Origin: Pseudomonas hefeiensis
Lineage (GTDB): Bacteria > Pseudomonadota > Gammaproteobacteria > Pseudomonadales > Pseudomonadaceae
Assembly (NCBI RefSeq): GCF_030687835.1
Contig: NZ_CP117449.1
Location: forward strand, 5,647,001 to 5,711,000
DNA length: 64,000 nt
Direction of reading: 5' to 3'
The translations under genes were made by a program, and so were the position numbers. Shown piece by piece: positions 37,167-46,824 of this stretch; positions within the stretch are counted from its first letter, which is position 1, and each line of letters starts with the position of its first letter. The notes under the pieces were generated by a model. It had not been told where the DNA came from. It made no database searches and worked only from the letters and a program-made list of their open reading frames with translations.

Positions 37167-38096
37167 TCAGCGCCCCAACAAGCGCGCCAACCCCACACTC
37201 ATCGGCGTTTGTTGTGGCAAGCTGAAGCGCGCCAACAACCGACGATTGTCAGCCCGGGAATGGCGGATGTCGCCGGAGCGCGCCGGGCCGTAGCCGATCG
37301 GCGGCAGATCGCCCACTACCGCGGCCAGGGCCTGGAGCAATTGCTTGAGGGTCGTGGCCTGGTTCCAGCCGACGTTCACCGCGCCCACTTGCACCTCAGG
37401 TGTTTCGATGGCCTGCACCAGCAGGTCCACCAGGTCTTCGACGTAGACAAAATCCCGGGTTTGCTCGCCATCGCCGAACACAGTGATCGGCAGGCCTTTC
37501 TGCGCCCGCTCGCTGAAGATGCTGATGACTCCGGAATAGGGCGACGACGGATCCTGGCGCGGGCCGTAGATGTTGAAGAACCGGAACACCGCCGGCTCCA
37601 GCGCGTGCTGGCGGCGGTAGAAGTCCAGATAGAACTCGCTGGCCAGCTTGTCCGAGGCATACGGCGTGAGCGGGGCCTTGGGCGTGTCTTCGTCGATGGA
37701 CTCACCCTCGCCGTTGTTACCGTAGACCGCTGCGCTGGAGGCGAACAGCACCCGTTTTACCCCGGCCTGGCGCATGGCTTCGCAGACATTCAAAGTGCCG
37801 ATGAAATTGCTCTGGTGCGTACGCACCGGGTCATCCACCGAGGCTTGCACCGAAGCCACTGCGGCCAAGTGCGCCACAGCACTGCAACCGGCCACGGCCC
37901 GGGCTACCAGCGCCGCATTGGCCACGTCGCCTTCGATCAATTCAACCAGAGGGTTGTCCAGCGGCAGGTTACTGCGCTTGCCGGTGGACAAGTCATCGAG
38001 GATGCGTACCGAATGCCCCTTGGCGAGCAAGGCGTCGGTCAGGTGCGAACCAATGAAACCAGCGCCGCCGGTGATTAAAACAGGACCTTCAGCCAT
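37167..38096 (-). CDS. NAD-dependent epimerase/dehydratase
   Basis: A 309-aa extended SDR. ITGGAGFIGSHL (8-19) is the NAD-binding motif; a Ser-Ser-Ala-Ala-Val-Tyr segment and YASDK supply the catalytic Ser, Tyr and Lys; FRFFNIYGPRQDP is typical of UDP-hexose 4-epimerases. Probably acts on a UDP- or dTDP-sugar for cell-surface polysaccharide. The ATG at 38096 overlaps the stop of the upstream RmlD-like gene by 8 bp, so the two are coupled. Exact substrate cannot be read from sequence. Confidence 0.88.
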   Translation of the reverse strand: MAEGPVLITGGAGFIGSHLTDALLAKGHSVRILDDLSTGKRSNLPLDNPLVELIEGDVANAALVARAVAGCSAVAHLAAVASVQASVDDPVRTHQSNFIGTLNVCEAMRQAGVKRVLFASSAAVYGNNGEGESIDEDTPKAPLTPYASDKLASEFYLDFYRRQHALEPAVFRFFNIYGPRQDPSSPYSGVISIFSERAQKGLPITVFGDGEQTRDFVYVEDLVDLLVQAIETPEVQVGAVNVGWNQATTLKQLLQALAAVVGDLPPIGYGPARSGDIRHSRADNRRLLARFSLPQQTPMSVGLARLLGR

Positions 38097-38973
38097 GGCG
38101 ATAAAACCTATCCAGTAAGCCCGGGAGTGCAGCGCGCCAGGCGCGGGGCTTGATCCCGAAAGTGTGCAGTATTTTCTTGCAGGCCAGCACCGCGTGCTGC
38201 GGTTCTTCCGTGGCGTCCGGCCGTGCGGCGTGTGCCTGGGGGGTAGGCGATTCGATTGCCAGAGGATGCAGCGCCCGGGCTTCGGTGAGGATCGCCTGAC
38301 CCAACGCCAGCGGTGTGGTCGCCTCATGCCCGGCGTAATGGTAGGTGCCCCACAGCGGTGCCGCGCAATCGAGTTGCTTGAGCACTGAGATGATCACCCG
38401 CGCCGCGTCGTCCACTGGCGTCGGATTACCCCGACGGTCGTCGGCCAACAGCAACTCCTCGGGTTGTTCGGCCCGGGCCAGGAAACGCCCCAGGATACCG
38501 TCGGTGCTGTCGTCCAGCAGCCAGCCAAATCGCAGCAGTACATGCTGTGGACAGGTGGCGCGCACGCTTTGCTCGATCCGCCATAACGCCTGGCCGCGCA
38601 GGCCCAGGGGTACGGGTTCATCCTTCTCGCTGTACGCCGTGGCGCGGGAGCCGTCGAACACGCGATAGCTCGACGGTTGCAGCAAAATGATGTTGTGATG
38701 CTGGCACAGCTCGGCCAGGCGCTCGACGGCGCGCTCCTGGCTGGCCAGGCGCTGCTCGCTGACGGTTTCGGCCTGAAACCAGTCGAAGTAGTACGCCAGG
38801 TTGATCAAGGCGTCCGGCCGAGTGTCGTCCAGTAGCTGCGTCAGGCTCGCGGCATCCCATCCGTCTTCGGGGGGGCGGGGGGCAAGAAAACCGATGTCTT
38901 CTTCCGCACCGAGGCGAATCAGCGCCTGCCCAAGGGCATTTCCGCCGCCCAGTAACATAAGGCGCATTCGCAT
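38089..38973 (-). CDS. RmlD-like sugar nucleotide-binding protein
   Basis: A 294-aa SDR-type protein starting MRMRLMLLGGGNALGQALIR, with the short GGGNALG NAD(P) motif and LLQPSSYRVFDGSRATAYSEKDEPVPLG, which matches the RmlD (dTDP-4-dehydrorhamnose reductase) shape. The Tyr/Lys pair normally spaced YxxxK is not clear here: the region reads YSEKDEPVPLGLRGQALWRIE, so activity is uncertain. An ATG two codons further in is an alternative start. Overlaps the epimerase gene. Confidence 0.8.
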   Translation of the reverse strand: MRMRLMLLGGGNALGQALIRLGAEEDIGFLAPRPPEDGWDAASLTQLLDDTRPDALINLAYYFDWFQAETVSEQRLASQERAVERLAELCQHHNIILLQPSSYRVFDGSRATAYSEKDEPVPLGLRGQALWRIEQSVRATCPQHVLLRFGWLLDDSTDGILGRFLARAEQPEELLLADDRRGNPTPVDDAARVIISVLKQLDCAAPLWGTYHYAGHEATTPLALGQAILTEARALHPLAIESPTPQAHAARPDATEEPQHAVLACKKILHTFGIKPRAWRAALPGLLDRFYRHG

Positions 38974-39115
38974 AAAGTCAGCAGGCCCGGTCTGTTGGCA
39001 AAAGAAATAGGTCGACAACGCCCGCAGGCGTTGTCGGAATCGTTGCATTTTGCGGGTTTAGTACGCAACCGTCATCCGTAAAGTGCAGATCCGGTATTTT
39101 GTACTGTTCTTTAGG

Positions 39116-39205
39116 GCCCCTTCGCGAGCAAGCCCGCTCCCACATGGGAATGCATTCCAAATGTGGGAGCGGCGGTGCGGCGATCCGACTTGCTCGCGAA
39201 GGGGC
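39116..39205. repeat. REP pair, right arm interrupted
   Basis: CCCCTTCGCGAGCAAGCCCG at 39118 faces GTGGGAGCGG then CTTGCTCGCGAAGGGG at about 39188-39205. Between the two pieces of the right arm lies an extra 16-bp GC-rich stretch (CGGTGCGGCGATCCGA). Located just before the Lhr helicase gene. Confidence 0.78.
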
Positions 39206-39272
39206 CTCATCTGGCGATAGAGATCCCGGACGGTACTTGCATCTTCCCCATCCCACCCGCATAACTGCCCAC

Positions 39273-42200
39273 ATGAATCTGCCCCTCCCAGCCGACCACG
39301 CCATGGCAGGCTTTCATCCCGCCGTTCGCGCCTGGTTCAGCCAGACATTCCCGGCGGTCACGGCCGCCCAGGCCCGGGCGTGGCCGTTGATCGGGCAGCA
39401 CCGTTCGACCCTGGTGGCCGCACCCACGGGATCGGGCAAGACCCTGACGGCGTTTCTTGCCGTTCTGGATGACCTGGTACACCGGGGCCTGGAACAGGGC
39501 GGCCTGCCGGACCAGACCCTGGTGGTTTACGTCTCGCCGCTCAAGGCACTGAGCAACGATATCCAGATCAACCTGCAAAACCCACTGGCCGGCATCACCG
39601 AACAGTTGCGACAAATGGGCTTGCCGCCCTTGCACATCACCACCGCCGTGCGCACCGGCGACACGCCACAAAAAGACCGTACGGCGATGCGCAAGACCGC
39701 GCCGCATATTCTGGTGACCACCCCCGAATCGCTTTACGTGCTACTGGGCTCCGATTCCGGCCGGCAGATGCTCGCCAGCACCCGCACCGTGATTGTCGAC
39801 GAAATCCACGCCATCGCCGCCAGCAAACGCGGCAGTCACCTGGCCTTGAGCCTGGAGCGTCTGCAAGCGCTTTGCGCCGAACCGCTGATGCGCATCGGAC
39901 TGTCCGCCACGCAAAAACCCATCGAAGCGGTGTCGCGCTTTCTCGTTGGCCAGGGGCTCAGCTGTGAAATCGTCGACATCGGCCACGCCCGCCCGCGGGA
40001 CCTGGACATAGAAGTGCCACCGGTGCCGCTCTCGGCGGTGATGGCCAATGATGTGTGGGAGCTGGTCTACAACCGCCTCGCCGACCTGGCCCGGGAACAC
40101 CGCACCACGCTGGTGTTCGTCAACACCCGGCGGCTGGCCGAGCGCCTGAGCCGTCATTTGAGCGAACGCCTGGGCAAGCACGCCGTGGCCGCCCACCACG
40201 GCAGCCTCGCCAAGGAGTTTCGCCTCGACGCCGAACAACGGCTCAAGCGCGGCGAGTTGCAGGTGTTGATCGCCACCGCGTCCCTGGAACTGGGCATCGA
40301 TATCGGCGATGTCGACCTGGTGTGTCAGATCGCCTCGCCGCGGTCGATCTCGGCGTTTTTGCAACGGGTCGGCCGCTCGGGCCATCAGGTTGGCGGCACG
40401 CCCAAGGGCCGCCTGTTCGCCACCACCCGCGACGACTTGATCGAATGCGCCGCCCTGCTCGACTGCGTACGCCGTGGCGAGCTGGACATTCTGCACATCC
40501 CCAAGGCGCCGCTGGATGTACTGGCCCAGCAGATCGTCGCCGAGGTCAGTTGCCAGGAATGGCAGGAGCAGGCGCTGCTGGAAACCTTTCGCCGTGCCGC
40601 GCCCTATGCCGAGCTGGACGACGGCCACTATCAGGCGCTGCTGCAAATGCTCGCCGAGGGCCTCAATGGTCGTCAGGGCGTGCGCAGTGCGTACCTGCAT
40701 CGCGACGCCGTCACCCGCACCCTGCGCGGGCGCCGGGGCAGCAAGCTGACCGCCGTGACCAGCGGCGGCACCATCCCGGACAACGCCGACTACAGCGTGC
40801 TGCTCGAACCCCAGGGGTTGAACATCGGCAGCGTCAACGAAGACTTCGCCGTGGAGAGCATTGCCGGTGACGTGTTCCAGCTGGGCAATACCTCCTACCG
40901 CATCATTCGCGTCGAGACCGGTCGGGTCCGAGTCGAGGACGCCCAGGGCCAGCCGCCGACCATTCCGTTCTGGCTTGGCGAAGCCCCCGGGCGCAGCGCC
41001 GAGCTGTCCCTGGCGGTCGCTCGTCTGCAGGCCCAACTGGACCAACTGCTCGGTGCCACACCGGGCAACTTGCAACCGGCCCTCGACTGGCTGACCGGCA
41101 CCTTGCAACTGAACCTGGCCAGTGCCGAACAATTGGTGGATTACCTGGCCCCGGCACGCCTGGCCTTCGGCGCCCTGCCGTCCCAGGACACACTGGTGAT
41201 GGAGCGTTTTTTCGACGAGTCCGGCGGCACGCAACTGATCATCCATTCCCCATTCGGCAGCCGCATCAACCGCGCCTGGGGCCTGGCCCTGCGCAAGCGG
41301 TTCTGCCGCACCTTCAATTTCGAATTGCAGGCCGCCGCCAGCGAAGACGCCATCGTGCTGTCGCTGTCCACCAGCCACAGCTTCGAGCTGGACGAGGTCT
41401 GGCGCTATCTCAACAGCCATAGTGCCGAACAGATATTGATCCAGGCCGTGCTGGATGCGCCGCTGTTCGGCGTGCGCTGGCGCTGGAATGCCAGTGTCGC
41501 CCTGGCCTTGCCACGCTATTCGGGCGGGCGCAAAGTCGCCCCACAGATCCAGCGTATGAAAAGCGAAGACCTGATCGCCAGCGTATTCCCGGACCAGATC
41601 GCCTGCCTGGAGAACCTCGCCGGCGAACGGGAAATCCCCAATCACCCACTGGTGGAACAGACCCTCGACGACTGCCTGCACGAAGCCATGGACAGCGAAG
41701 GCTGGCTGACGCTATTGCGGCGCATGGAAGCCGGCGAGATTCGTCTGATCAGCCGCGACTTACCGGCGCCCTCGCCGCTGGCGGCGGAAATCCTCAGCGC
41801 GCGGCCCTACACCTTTCTCGACGACGCCCCGCTGGAAGAACGCCGCACCCAAGCGGTGATCAACCGGCGCTGGAGCGACCCACAGTCCACCGATGACCTC
41901 GGCGCCCTCGACGCCGAAGCCATCCACGCGGTCCGGGACGAAGCCTGGCCGGCCCCCACCAACCTCGATGAAATGCACGAAGCACTGATGAGCCTGGCCT
42001 GCATCGCCGACAGCGAGGCAAGTACCCAAGGGCCGTGGCTGGACTGGCTGCAGGCCCTGGCCGAGCGCGGCCGCGCCAGTCATGTGCAGATCAGCGCCGA
42101 ACGAGGTCTGTGGGTGGCACTGGAACGGCTGACCTGCCTGCAAGCCATTTATCCACAGGCTCAATGGCGACCGCCGCTGACGCCGCTGGCGGGTTTTGAT

Positions 42201-43586
42201 GAACCTTGGGACCGCGACGAAGCCGTGGTGGAGGTACTGCGCGCACGGCTCAGCGCCTTCGGTCCGCTGCCGTTGAAGGCCATCGCCTATCCGCTGGGGC
42301 TATCGACCCCGACAATCACCCAGGCCCTGGCGCAACTGGAACAGCAAGGCTATGTGCTGCGTGGCCGATTCACCCCCGGCAGCGGGCAGGAAGAATGGTG
42401 CGAGCGGCATTTGCTGGCGCGTATCCACCGCTACACGGTCAAGCGCCTGCGCCGGGAAATCGAACCGGTGATGTTGCAGGATTTCATGCGGTTCCTGTTC
42501 GACTGGCAGCATCTGTCGCCGTCCACTCAGGGCCGGGGTAGCGCGGTGCTGCCGTCAATCATCAGTCAGTTCGAAGGCTACCCGGCCGCGGCTTCGGCGT
42601 GGGACAGCGACCTGTTGCCGGCGCGAATCAAAGACTATTCCCCGAGCTGGCTCGATGAGCTGTGCCGCAGTGGCAAGCTGGTGTGGACTCGCCTGAGTGC
42701 TCGCCAGACGTTCTCTTCCAGCGCCTTGCGCAGCACGCCGGTGGTGTTGCTGCCGCGCAATCAGGTCGCCCTTTGGCGCAGCCTGACCGAACAGCCCCCA
42801 CCCAGCGAACTGTCGCCCAAGACGCAAAAAGTCCATAAGGCCCTCAGCGAACACGGCGCGCTGTTTTTTGATGAGTTGTTGCACGAGGCGCACTTGCTGC
42901 GCAGCGAACTGGAAATCGCGCTACAGGAACTGGTAGGCGCCGGGCTGGTGAATGCCGACAGCTTCGCCGGGTTGCGCGCGTTGATCACCCCTGCCAGTAA
43001 ACGCCAGGCGCGCAGCAGTCGGCGCGGGCGCGGGGCATTCGTTGGCGGCATGGACGATGCCGGGCGCTGGGCCTTGTTACGCCGCAGCGCCCCAATGCCC
43101 GAGGAAGGAAACCGGCCAGCGCCCCTATCGCCCGACACCCTGGAGCACATTGCGATGACCTTGCTGCGCCGTTATGGCGTGGTGTTCTGGCGCCTGCTGG
43201 AGCGGGAGGCGGATTGGTTGCCGAGCTGGCGCGAGTTACTGCGCACTTTTCATCGCCTGGAGGCGCGGGGAGAGATTCGCGGCGGACGTTTTGTCAGCGG
43301 CCTGGCGGGCGAGCAATTCGCCCTGCCCGAAGCCATTCCATTGCTACGGGAAGTGCGCCGCCGCCCCAGCGATGGCGCCCTGGTCGCGGTGTGCGGCGTC
43401 GACCCGCTGAACCTGGCCGGCACCTTGTTGCCGGGAGCGAAAGTGCCGGCACTGGCGAGCAATCGGCTGGTGTATCGCGATGGCCTGCCGGCGGCGGCGC
43501 AGATCGCTGGCAAACAGCATGTGTGGCTGGAGCTGGATGCGCAGGGCATGGCTGAGGTGAGGAACAAGCTGATCCAGAGAAGTTGA
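39273..43586 (+). CDS. lhr: Lhr-type large ATP-dependent DNA helicase
   Basis: A 1437-aa superfamily 2 helicase. Walker A PTGSGKT (51-57), DEIH (about 176), LSATQKPIE (motif III) and QRVGRSGHQ (motif VI) are intact, and the long C-terminal region, after about residue 880, contains the winged-helix and Lhr-specific parts. E. coli Lhr (1538 aa) is a 3'-to-5' helicase linked to DNA repair. Start ATG at 39273; the frame upstream is REP sequence. A single large gene with its own promoter; the DUF72 gene follows 207 bp later. Confidence 0.95.
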   Translation: MNLPLPADHAMAGFHPAVRAWFSQTFPAVTAAQARAWPLIGQHRSTLVAAPTGSGKTLTAFLAVLDDLVHRGLEQGGLPDQTLVVYVSPLKALSNDIQINLQNPLAGITEQLRQMGLPPLHITTAVRTGDTPQKDRTAMRKTAPHILVTTPESLYVLLGSDSGRQMLASTRTVIVDEIHAIAASKRGSHLALSLERLQALCAEPLMRIGLSATQKPIEAVSRFLVGQGLSCEIVDIGHARPRDLDIEVPPVPLSAVMANDVWELVYNRLADLAREHRTTLVFVNTRRLAERLSRHLSERLGKHAVAAHHGSLAKEFRLDAEQRLKRGELQVLIATASLELGIDIGDVDLVCQIASPRSISAFLQRVGRSGHQVGGTPKGRLFATTRDDLIECAALLDCVRRGELDILHIPKAPLDVLAQQIVAEVSCQEWQEQALLETFRRAAPYAELDDGHYQALLQMLAEGLNGRQGVRSAYLHRDAVTRTLRGRRGSKLTAVTSGGTIPDNADYSVLLEPQGLNIGSVNEDFAVESIAGDVFQLGNTSYRIIRVETGRVRVEDAQGQPPTIPFWLGEAPGRSAELSLAVARLQAQLDQLLGATPGNLQPALDWLTGTLQLNLASAEQLVDYLAPARLAFGALPSQDTLVMERFFDESGGTQLIIHSPFGSRINRAWGLALRKRFCRTFNFELQAAASEDAIVLSLSTSHSFELDEVWRYLNSHSAEQILIQAVLDAPLFGVRWRWNASVALALPRYSGGRKVAPQIQRMKSEDLIASVFPDQIACLENLAGEREIPNHPLVEQTLDDCLHEAMDSEGWLTLLRRMEAGEIRLISRDLPAPSPLAAEILSARPYTFLDDAPLEERRTQAVINRRWSDPQSTDDLGALDAEAIHAVRDEAWPAPTNLDEMHEALMSLACIADSEASTQGPWLDWLQALAERGRASHVQISAERGLWVALERLTCLQAIYPQAQWRPPLTPLAGFDEPWDRDEAVVEVLRARLSAFGPLPLKAIAYPLGLSTPTITQALAQLEQQGYVLRGRFTPGSGQEEWCERHLLARIHRYTVKRLRREIEPVMLQDFMRFLFDWQHLSPSTQGRGSAVLPSIISQFEGYPAAASAWDSDLLPARIKDYSPSWLDELCRSGKLVWTRLSARQTFSSSALRSTPVVLLPRNQVALWRSLTEQPPPSELSPKTQKVHKALSEHGALFFDELLHEAHLLRSELEIALQELVGAGLVNADSFAGLRALITPASKRQARSSRRGRGAFVGGMDDAGRWALLRRSAPMPEEGNRPAPLSPDTLEHIAMTLLRRYGVVFWRLLEREADWLPSWRELLRTFHRLEARGEIRGGRFVSGLAGEQFALPEAIPLLREVRRRPSDGALVAVCGVDPLNLAGTLLPGAKVPALASNRLVYRDGLPAAAQIAGKQHVWLELDAQGMAEVRNKLIQRS

Positions 43587-43604
43587 GGGTGTCTGGACGG
43601 ACCT

Positions 43605-43630
43605 CATCGTGAGCAGGCTCGCTCCCACAT
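43605..43630. repeat. Single REP, GTGGGAGCGAGCC family
   Basis: One arm, ATCGTGAGCAGGCTCGCTCC, 19 bp after the lhr stop, without an inverted partner nearby. Confidence 0.75.
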
Positions 43631-43793
43631 GTGATCTGCGACGGGGTCAATTCAGCAACTACTGAAACACAGTGAACAAGACTGCAAGACTTCACCTGCC
43701 CTCACCGCCGGTAACTCCATCGAAACTTTCTACCCCGCGCAACAGTCATCACAAGACACAGGCGGTACGAGGTCATTGGCACGGGAGGGACAC

Positions 43794-44720
43794 ATGACGG
43801 CGATCCACATTGGCATTTCCGGTTGGCGTTATACGCCTTGGCGGGGGGATTTCTACCCCAAGGGGCTGACCCAGAAACGGGAATTGCAATTCGCCTCGCG
43901 AGCGGTCAACAGCATCGAAATCAATGGATCGTTCTACGCCCTGCAACGCCCCGAACGGTATGCCCAGTGGTATGCCGAGACACCGCCCGGCTTCGTCTTC
44001 AGCGTCAAGGCACCGCGTTTCATCACCCACATCAAGCGTCTTCGGGACATTCACAAGCCGTTGGCCAATTTCTTCGCCTCCGGCGTGCTGGAACTCAAGG
44101 AAAAACTCGGGGCGATCCTCTGGCAATTTCCGCCGAGTTTCAAATTCGACCCTGAGCTGTTCGAAGATTTCCTCAAGCAACTGCCCCATAACACCGAAGA
44201 TGCCGCCGCCCTGGCCCGGGAGCACGAGCCACGCCTGAACGGTCACGCCAGCACCCAGACCGACAAGAAGCGGGCGCTGCGCCACGCGGTGGAGATCCGG
44301 CATGAAAGCTTCATCGATCCCCACTTCATCACCCTGCTCAAACGCTACGACGTGGCGCTGGTGATCGCCGACACCGCTGGGAAATGGCCGTATCGCGAAG
44401 ACGTCACCAGCGACTTTGTGTACTTGCGCCTGCACGGTGCCGAGCAGCTGTACGCCAGCGGCTACACCGACGCGGCCTTGAAACGCTGGGGTGAGCGGAT
44501 CGAGGCCTGGAGCCACGGCACACAACCGCGCGATGCCCATTTGATCGACCCGAAAAAGAAACCCCGCGCCCGCAAGAGCCGGGAGGTGTTCTGCTATTTC
44601 GACAACGACATCAAAGTCCGTGCGCCCTATGACGCGCGTCACCTGCTGGAGCACTTCGACCTGGACAAGGACCTCGCCACCGCCCCCGGCGAGCGCCCGG
44701 CCGAGGGGGTATTGCCATGA
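43794..44720 (+). CDS. DUF72 family TIM-barrel protein (YecE-like)
   Basis: A 308-aa protein with the DUF72 signature: IHIGISGWRYTPWRGDFYPKG at 4-24, QLYANRFNSIEIN-type segment (SRAVNSIEINGSFY), and FSVKAPRFITH, all typical. The fold is a TIM barrel of unknown activity. The ATG at 43794 has GGGAGGG 5 bases upstream. Its stop overlaps the YbhP-like start (ATGA), so it leads the ybhP-clsB-ybhN operon here. Confidence 0.9.
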   Translation: MTAIHIGISGWRYTPWRGDFYPKGLTQKRELQFASRAVNSIEINGSFYALQRPERYAQWYAETPPGFVFSVKAPRFITHIKRLRDIHKPLANFFASGVLELKEKLGAILWQFPPSFKFDPELFEDFLKQLPHNTEDAAALAREHEPRLNGHASTQTDKKRALRHAVEIRHESFIDPHFITLLKRYDVALVIADTAGKWPYREDVTSDFVYLRLHGAEQLYASGYTDAALKRWGERIEAWSHGTQPRDAHLIDPKKKPRARKSREVFCYFDNDIKVRAPYDARHLLEHFDLDKDLATAPGERPAEGVLP

Positions 44721-45529
44721 GCATCCCGGAATCCACCGAAACGACTCGCGACCCGACCCACAATCAGTTGCAAGACATCGATCGGGTCAGCCACTTCACC
44801 GTCCTGACGGTCAACACCCATAAAGGTTTCACCGCCCTGAACCGGCGCTTCATCCTGCCGGAACTGCGTGAGGCGGTGCGCAGTGTGTCCGCCGACGTGG
44901 TGTTCTTGCAGGAAGTCCACGGCACCCACGAGCATCATCCGCAGCGCTACACCAATTGGCCGAGCATGCCGCAATACGAGTTCCTCGCCGACAGCCTCTG
45001 GCCGCAGTTCGCCTACGGGCGCAACGCGGTGTACCCGGCAGGCGACCACGGCAACGCGCTGCTGTCCAAATTCCAGATCATTCGCCACGACAACCTGGAC
45101 GTGTCCATCAGCGGCCATGAAAGCCGCGGCATGCTCCACAGCGTGCTGCGCCTGCCGGGCGGCGATGAGCGGGAAATCCACGCCATTTGCGTCCACCTGG
45201 GGTTGCGCGAAGGTCATCGAGTCGAGCAATTGAAACTGCTTTGCCAGCGCTTGAGCGAACTGCCGCCCGAGGCGCCGGTCATCGTCGCTGGGGACTTCAA
45301 TGACTGGCGCGGCAAAGCCAGCGAGCTGCTCGAGCCCAGCGGTCTGCGTGAGGTGTTCGCCGAACAATGGGGCAAACCGGCCCGCAGCTTTCCGGCGCGC
45401 CTGCCAGTCCTGCGTCTGGACCGCATCTACGTACGCAACCTCAAGGCCCGTCATCCCAAGGTATTGAACGTACGTCCCTGGTCGCACCTTTCCGACCATG
45501 CACCGCTTTCGGTGGAGATCGAATTATGA
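44717..45529 (+). CDS. ybhP: Endonuclease/exonuclease/phosphatase family protein, YbhP-like
   Basis: A 270-aa metal-dependent phosphodiesterase-type protein. VLTVNTHKGF (N-site), VVFLQEVHG with catalytic Glu, VIVAGDFNDWRG with metal/active-site Asp and Asn, and WSHLSDHAPL with the final Asp-His pair are all present. In E. coli ybhP lies next to clsB. Possible substrates are phospholipid head groups or nucleic acid; unproved. Coupled on both sides by ATGA overlaps. Confidence 0.9.
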   Translation: MSIPESTETTRDPTHNQLQDIDRVSHFTVLTVNTHKGFTALNRRFILPELREAVRSVSADVVFLQEVHGTHEHHPQRYTNWPSMPQYEFLADSLWPQFAYGRNAVYPAGDHGNALLSKFQIIRHDNLDVSISGHESRGMLHSVLRLPGGDEREIHAICVHLGLREGHRVEQLKLLCQRLSELPPEAPVIVAGDFNDWRGKASELLEPSGLREVFAEQWGKPARSFPARLPVLRLDRIYVRNLKARHPKVLNVRPWSHLSDHAPLSVEIEL

Positions 45530-46824
45530 GCGCGACGATGAACAAGGCGACGGTGGAACAGGTGCAGGTTCCGCCGACCGAGCGCAATCCGGCGCTGGTG
45601 GACATCGAGTACGGTTGGCACGGCAATAATCGGGTCACGCTTTTGGAAAACGGCGAGGAGTATTTCCCCAGGGTCTTCGAGGCCATACGCCGGGCCGAAA
45701 AGGAAATTCTCCTTGAGACCTTCATTCTGTTCGAGGACAAAGTCGGTATCGAGCTACGGGACCTGTTGGTGGACGCGGCCAGGCGCGGCGTGCGTATCAC
45801 CGTTAATCTGGACGGTTTTGGCTGCGGTGAGCTGACGCCGGAGTTTCTGGCCACGTTGAGCGATGCCGGGGTGCGTTTGCAGATATTCGATCCGGCGCCT
45901 CGGCACCTGGGGATCCGCACCAATTGGTTCCGCCGCCTGCATCGCAAGATCGTGGTGGTGGACGGTGTGATCGCGTTTATCGGCGGGATCAATTTTTCCG
46001 CGGACCATCTGGGCGACTTCGGCCCCGAGGCCAAGCAGGATTACTCCGTGGAGGTCAAAGGCCCGGCGGTGGTGGATATCCATCACTTCGCGCTGTTGCA
46101 GAGCGGTCGACCCAGACGGGCCAAATTTTGGTGGCAACGCCGCCGAAGCCGCCGCAACGAATTGGCCTTCAACGATCATGATGGTCAGGTGCGGCTGGTC
46201 TATCGCGACAACCATGAGCATCAGACCGACATCGAAGAGGTGTACCTGCAAGTATTGCGCAGCGCCCAGCGGCGCGTGGTCATTGCCAATGCCTATTTCT
46301 TCCCCGGTTTCCGCCTGCTGCGCGAGATCCGCAATGCGGCGCGGCGCGGCGTGGAAGTACGACTGATCCTGCAAGGCCAGCCGGACATGATGATCGCCAA
46401 GCTCGCGGCGCGGATGCTTTACAACTATCTGCTCAAGGCCGGCGTGGTGATCTACGAGTATTGCGAACGGCCGCTGCACGGCAAAGTCGCGCTGGTGGAT
46501 GAGGATTGGAGCACGGTGGGCTCAAGCAACCTCGACCCCCTGAGCCTGTCCCTGAATCTGGAAGCCAATGTGCTGATCCGCGACCGAGCCTTCAACCGTG
46601 AATTGTTCGAGCGCCTCGATCATCTGAGCCGCAACCATTGCACCGCCATGCCGGCCAACCCTGCTCCTCGGGGCCTGCTGTGGCGCATGACCATTGGTTT
46701 CATGGTGTTCCACTTTCTGCGCCACTTTCCGGCCTGGGCCGGCTGGCTGCCAGCCCATAAACCGCGTCTGAAACCTTTTTCGCCGCCCACGGCGGTTCGG
46801 AGCGAACCCCATGAACCACTCTGA
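45526..46824 (+). CDS. clsB: Cardiolipin synthase B
   Basis: A 432-aa phospholipase D superfamily enzyme. Two HKD motifs are intact: H139-R-K141-x4-D146 and H318-G-K320-x4-D325, followed by GGINFS and GSSNLD. ClsB makes cardiolipin (or phosphatidylglycerol) by phosphatidyl transfer at the inner membrane. It starts at 45526 inside the ybhP stop and ends 14 bp inside the ybhN-like gene. No TM segment at the N-terminus, as in ClsB rather than ClsA. Confidence 0.94.
   Translation: MSATMNKATVEQVQVPPTERNPALVDIEYGWHGNNRVTLLENGEEYFPRVFEAIRRAEKEILLETFILFEDKVGIELRDLLVDAARRGVRITVNLDGFGCGELTPEFLATLSDAGVRLQIFDPAPRHLGIRTNWFRRLHRKIVVVDGVIAFIGGINFSADHLGDFGPEAKQDYSVEVKGPAVVDIHHFALLQSGRPRRAKFWWQRRRSRRNELAFNDHDGQVRLVYRDNHEHQTDIEEVYLQVLRSAQRRVVIANAYFFPGFRLLREIRNAARRGVEVRLILQGQPDMMIAKLAARMLYNYLLKAGVVIYEYCERPLHGKVALVDEDWSTVGSSNLDPLSLSLNLEANVLIRDRAFNRELFERLDHLSRNHCTAMPANPAPRGLLWRMTIGFMVFHFLRHFPAWAGWLPAHKPRLKPFSPPTAVRSEPHEPL

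Noticed and set aside
39741..41681. A 646-codon minus-strand open frame opposite lhr
   Set aside because: Antisense shadow of the helicase; composition is unnatural and the helicase motifs are intact on the other strand.
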